From: Vibrio fortis
GTDB lineage: Bacteria; Pseudomonadota; Gammaproteobacteria; Enterobacterales; Vibrionaceae
DNA length: 64,000 bases
Assembly (NCBI RefSeq): GCF_000695685.1
Contig: NZ_JFFR01000009.1
Coordinates: 161,967-225,966, forward strand
Direction: 5' to 3'
The position numbers were made by a program, and so were the translations under genes. Below, piece by piece: positions 61,794-64,000 of this stretch (position 1 is its first letter; each line of letters begins with the position of its first letter). Below the pieces are notes generated by a model. The model did not search any database and had not been told where the DNA came from. It was given only the letters and a program-made list of their open reading frames with translations.

Positions 61794-62285
61794 GTGAGCA
61801 TAAAGGATGTAGTTACCAATGCATCTGAATGGTTAGTTGGGAATGGGAGTTGGCTTTTTCCTATTGTGCTATTGCTTCTCAGCTTTCTCTTGCGCTGGGG
61901 GTGGGGAAGAGGTTTTTCTAAGATAAACTTCTTTAAACTGATTATGGTTTTTCCTATCGATATCAAAATTATGGCTTGTACTTTCGTACTCGCAGCTATG
62001 GTTTTGAATCCTAGTGATCCATTTGGCGTTGGTATTTTCTTAATCTTCGGATTGGTGCTACTGGGTGTCTCTATAGGTTTTTATAACCATTTGAAGATTG
62101 AAAATACAGATAATTGCAATAAAAAATATATAAACCGTTACTTTCTTTCATCAATGTTTATATCGATATTGATGTTGGTTTTCTCTATTTTAATAATGCA
62201 GGAATATGAAAATAAGAGTGCAATGCCAAGTTCAACTAACTCTGTGCTAACTGGTGCTGGAGAAAAAGGTGTAAATGATGATTGA
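61794..62285 (+). CDS. Cassette gene 1: multi-span membrane protein of unknown function
   Basis: The 163-residue product has four predicted membrane spans (near 19-36, 49-72, 76-98 and 114-136) and a short polar tail. I recognise no family. It uses a GTG start with no strong ribosome site. The DNA is AT-rich and rich in AAT/ATA codons compared with the upstream genes, in keeping with a cassette origin. Its end overlaps the next gene by 11 bases, so translation is coupled and the two products probably act together at the membrane. Confidence 0.75.
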   Translation: MSIKDVVTNASEWLVGNGSWLFPIVLLLLSFLLRWGWGRGFSKINFFKLIMVFPIDIKIMACTFVLAAMVLNPSDPFGVGIFLIFGLVLLGVSIGFYNHLKIENTDNCNKKYINRYFLSSMFISILMLVFSILIMQEYENKSAMPSSTNSVLTGAGEKGVNDD

Positions 62286-62967
62286 TGTAGTCTCGGTATT
62301 CTATGAAGCATTAATTACCTCGCTTCCATTGTTCTTAATTGCAATGTTTGTATATGTTCTAATACGAAAGTTATTTCATGACTATCTGAAGGTTAAGGAT
62401 TATCAGAAAGATGAATATCGTCAAGATTTAGAGAAAGAACTTTACAATATAAACTACAAGCTATCTTCGAATGAAGAACGTTTTAAACAAATGAATGAAT
62501 TAGTTATTCAAGGTAATAGCTTTCAAAGTGCAGAAAACTCTTTTCTATCCAAGCTGGGTGTTCACGAAAAGTTTGAAGTCAAGAGCAATCAAGTATTTGT
62601 ACTAACTCCCATGAATAAAGATTTCTATGAGGATTATGCATGGGTTGAAGAGTCTTTCTTAAAACATAAATTTTTATGTGTAAAAGGCGATGATGTAATG
62701 GTTCAAAGCAATCTTTTGTCCCACATCATAAAAGAGATAGCCAGTTCTAGGTTTGTAGTTGCTAATATAAGTGGGCGTAATCCAAATGTTTTTTATGAAC
62801 TTGGAATTGCGCATGCGATGGGCAAGGATGTTTTGCTTATAGCGAGAAATGAAAAGGATATAACATTTGACTTGTCGTCAAGCCAAGTGATTGTTTATAA
62901 AAGTAAAGCTCAATTAGAACGCTCAGTTAGTGAATGGCTTGTTTCAACCCTAAATAAAGAAAGCTAA
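62275..62967 (+). CDS. Cassette gene 2: membrane-anchored protein with nucleoside deoxyribosyltransferase/TIR-like domain
   Basis: The 230-residue product has an N-terminal membrane anchor (~11-30), a charged coiled coil (~40-80) and a cytoplasmic Rossmann-like domain (~105-210). The domain starts with VFVLTPMN and carries NPNVFYELGIAHAMGK at 169-184, the hallmark of the nucleoside 2-deoxyribosyltransferase-like branch of the TIR clan; Glu175 is the likely catalytic residue. Such domains in bacteria can cleave NAD or nucleotides. The ATG at 62275 follows AAGG and overlaps gene 1. The stop TAA is the first part of attC. An effector role in phage defence is inference only. Confidence 0.8.
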   Translation: MMIDVVSVFYEALITSLPLFLIAMFVYVLIRKLFHDYLKVKDYQKDEYRQDLEKELYNINYKLSSNEERFKQMNELVIQGNSFQSAENSFLSKLGVHEKFEVKSNQVFVLTPMNKDFYEDYAWVEESFLKHKFLCVKGDDVMVQSNLLSHIIKEIASSRFVVANISGRNPNVFYELGIAHAMGKDVLLIARNEKDITFDLSSSQVIVYKSKAQLERSVSEWLVSTLNKES

Positions 62968-63067
62968 CAATCTGTTTAAGAGTGATTCGCAACGCTCGGC
63001 ATTTTTGCTATGCGTTGCGTTTAGTGTTTAAGGCGGTATGCGGCGACTTTTGTATTGCGTTGCTCAC
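62965..63067 (+). other. Integron attC site, truncated at its 3' end
   Basis: The site begins at the gene stop (TAACAA), continues with TGTTTAAGAG, then L'' GCAACGC (62989-62995) and GCGTTGC at 63012-63018. After a central GTTTAGTGTTTAAGG stretch comes L' GCGTTGC (63057-63063) and TCAC. This order matches the attC of Vibrio chromosomal integrons. The expected last ~17 bases, the R' arm ending in GCGTTA, are missing: sequence of the insertion element begins instead. Confidence 0.82.
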
Positions 63068-63301
63068 ATATATGGTCTCCCCCAGTTTTGCAAGCCAGTA
63101 ATATGATTAAAAGCGCAGGTTAACTTCCATATATACGGCCTGTTTAACGGCTATTGCCTTGGCCAAGATGAGGAAGTCGAACACGAAGTCCTAATCACCT
63201 TATCGACTTTATAAGACAGTGTGAGCATAAGGTTTTCAACGTGTAGGATTTATCCTGTTATTCATCTTACTACGTACTTTGCAAAGGGTTGGTGATCATC
63301 A
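63068..63301 (-). ncRNA. Candidate bridge RNA region of the IS110-family element
   Basis: IS1111-group elements carry a structured guide RNA downstream of the transposase. This noncoding stretch contains GTGAGCA (63221-63227), an inverted copy of TGCTCAC at the attC junction (63061-63067). It also contains CCTGTTA (63254-63260), related to the attC arm expected beyond the junction. Stems visible are AAGTCGA/TCGACTT (63174-63180, 63203-63209) and GGC-TATT-GCC (63149-63158) inside a GGCC/GGCC pair. Boundaries are not known. Confidence 0.4.
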
Positions 63302-64000
63302 TTAGCTTTGTGTTGGTCGATACTCTTCATTTTTAGTAATAACTGCCCACGCTATGCGCATGAGTTTGTTTGCTAAAGCGACAGCGGCTCTGTTTGGTCC
63401 TCGTCGCTCTTGGAGTTCAAGCATCCACCTACTGAGATTATCGGATTTAAATTTGGCGCGCCTCAGCGCTGCTCTTGCTCCATGAACGAGTAGGGAGCGG
63501 ATATACGTGTTGCCTCTTTTAGTTATCCCAAGAAGAATGACTTTGTCACCGCTGGTATCTTGCTTCGGCACAAGGCCCATTGCGGCGGAGGCATCTCTAC
63601 CGGTTTTGAACTGTTGTCCGGAGCCAAGCCATACCGCAACTGCTTGGCTAGTGAGTGGCCCAAAGCCTGGAATAGACATGAGTCGCTTTGCGTTTTCGAA
63701 CTGCTTGATGGTTTGGTTAAGTTTATCGTCGAACCATTTGACTTGTTCGTCGATGTATAAATATCGTTCGTACTGATGGGATAGCAGTTCTCTTAATATA
63801 CAAGACAGTTGGTTTTCATCGTTCTCGAGTATTTCGGGGATGGCCTTTCTGAAGGCAGCGGCTCCTTTGGGCATAATGATGCCGTATTCAGAGATAAGGC
63901 CACGTACTTGATTAACGACACGAGTTCTTTCAGTGACGAGCAGACGTCTCATTCGAATAAGAGATTGGATGTCTTGTTGCTCGACGGATTTATGAGGCAC
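63302..64000 (-). CDS. IS110-family transposase (recombinase), 5' part outside window
   Basis: The frame stays open to the window edge; the apparent GTG at the last codon is internal. About 232 C-terminal residues are visible. They begin in the VPHKSVEQQDIQSLIRMRRLL linker behind the DEDD RuvC-like domain and contain the Transposase_20 domain: IPGFGPLTSQAVAVWLGSG, ASAAMGLVPKQDTSGDK and LLGITKRGNTYIRSLLVHGAR, with the catalytic serine region in DTSGDK. No frameshift is seen. The enzyme should cut and rejoin DNA guided by a bridge RNA. The N-terminal catalytic acids lie beyond the window. Confidence 0.9.
   Translation of the reverse strand: MPHKSVEQQDIQSLIRMRRLLVTERTRVVNQVRGLISEYGIIMPKGAAAFRKAIPEILENDENQLSCILRELLSHQYERYLYIDEQVKWFDDKLNQTIKQFENAKRLMSIPGFGPLTSQAVAVWLGSGQQFKTGRDASAAMGLVPKQDTSGDKVILLGITKRGNTYIRSLLVHGARAALRRAKFKSDNLSRWMLELQERRGPNRAAVALANKLMRIAWAVITKNEEYRPTQS

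Larger units (their letters stand above)
63068..64000 (-). mobile_element. IS110-family element (probably IS1111 group) inserted in attC, partial
   Basis: Element sequence starts where attC breaks off (63068) and continues past the window end. It carries a minus-strand IS110 transposase with ~230 bases of noncoding DNA behind it, a layout typical of the IS1111 group. IS1111-attC elements are known to target integron attC sites. The 8-base inverted repeat ATATATGG (63068-63075) and CCATATAT (63127-63134) marks the terminal region. The other end is not visible. Confidence 0.75.

Overview
The window looks like a stretch of a Vibrio chromosome, most likely the Splendidus clade. This is inferred from gene content: a PL7 alginate lyase, a ScrYRAKB sucrose locus, kbl-tdh, yjjI-yjjW, a ShyB-type endopeptidase and a Vibrio-type integron attC. 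kbl-tdh lies on chromosome 2 in V. cholerae, so chromosome 2 is a reasonable guess. No rRNA, tRNA or CRISPR array was seen. Most of the window (1-61.3 kb) is ordinary chromosomal sequence; the last 2.2 kb (61.8-64.0 kb) is mobile. || Layout: (1) 0-0.7 kb, 3' end of a flavodoxin-fold oxidoreductase. (2) 0.9-7.9 kb, sucrose catabolism: porin scrY, LacI-type repressor scrR, PTS transporter scrA, fructokinase scrK and sucrose-6-phosphate hydrolase scrB. Near-identical GCAAACGTTCCC operators lie before scrY and scrA, with a weaker one before scrR. (3) 7.9-9.0 kb, secreted alginate lyase. (4) 9.2-13.4 kb, a zinc-starvation cluster: PyrC2-type dihydroorotase, gamma-carbonic anhydrase-like protein and COG0523 GTPase, then a divergent aspartoacylase-like gene. 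Zur-like boxes lie before both units, and a third precedes a ShyB-like M23 endopeptidase at 22.2 kb. (5) 13.6-25.9 kb, heterodimeric ABC exporter, LysR regulators, sulfatase, small hypotheticals, YbjQ-like protein and DMT permease. (6) 25.8-36.8 kb, HD-GYP protein, YcdX, cytochrome b562, DUF2946-PepSY pair, VOC protein with LysR, MFS with XRE regulator, and a stand-alone EAL protein. (7) 37.2-46.9 kb, kbl-tdh threonine catabolism, a broken PepSY gene, lipoprotein, DUF819 permease, Kef-type antiporter with its KefF-like partner, threonine aldolase-like gene behind a PurR-like box, a 41-residue membrane protein and YccF. (8) 47.0-58.7 kb, two secreted or lipid-anchored surface proteins, iron-type ADH, a 53-residue protein with a hairpin over its ribosome site, YjjG, TPR-GAF-GGDEF protein, YddG, unusual CDF protein, LysR and methyltransferase. 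(9) 58.9-61.3 kb, glycyl-radical pair yjjI-yjjW behind a duplicated palindromic operator. || The accessory end (61.8-64.0 kb) is the most interesting part. Two overlapping AT-rich genes encode a multi-span membrane protein and a membrane-anchored protein with a nucleoside deoxyribosyltransferase/TIR-like domain. The stop codon of the second gene starts a Vibrio-type integron attC site, so the pair is a gene cassette, although no integrase is nearby. The attC is cut by an IS110-family (probably IS1111-group) element whose transposase runs off the window end. The noncoding stretch downstream of the transposase holds an inverted 7-base copy of the attC sequence at the junction, as expected if it encodes a bridge RNA that guides insertion into attC. 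The two-gene cassette is a candidate, not a demonstrated, defence system.
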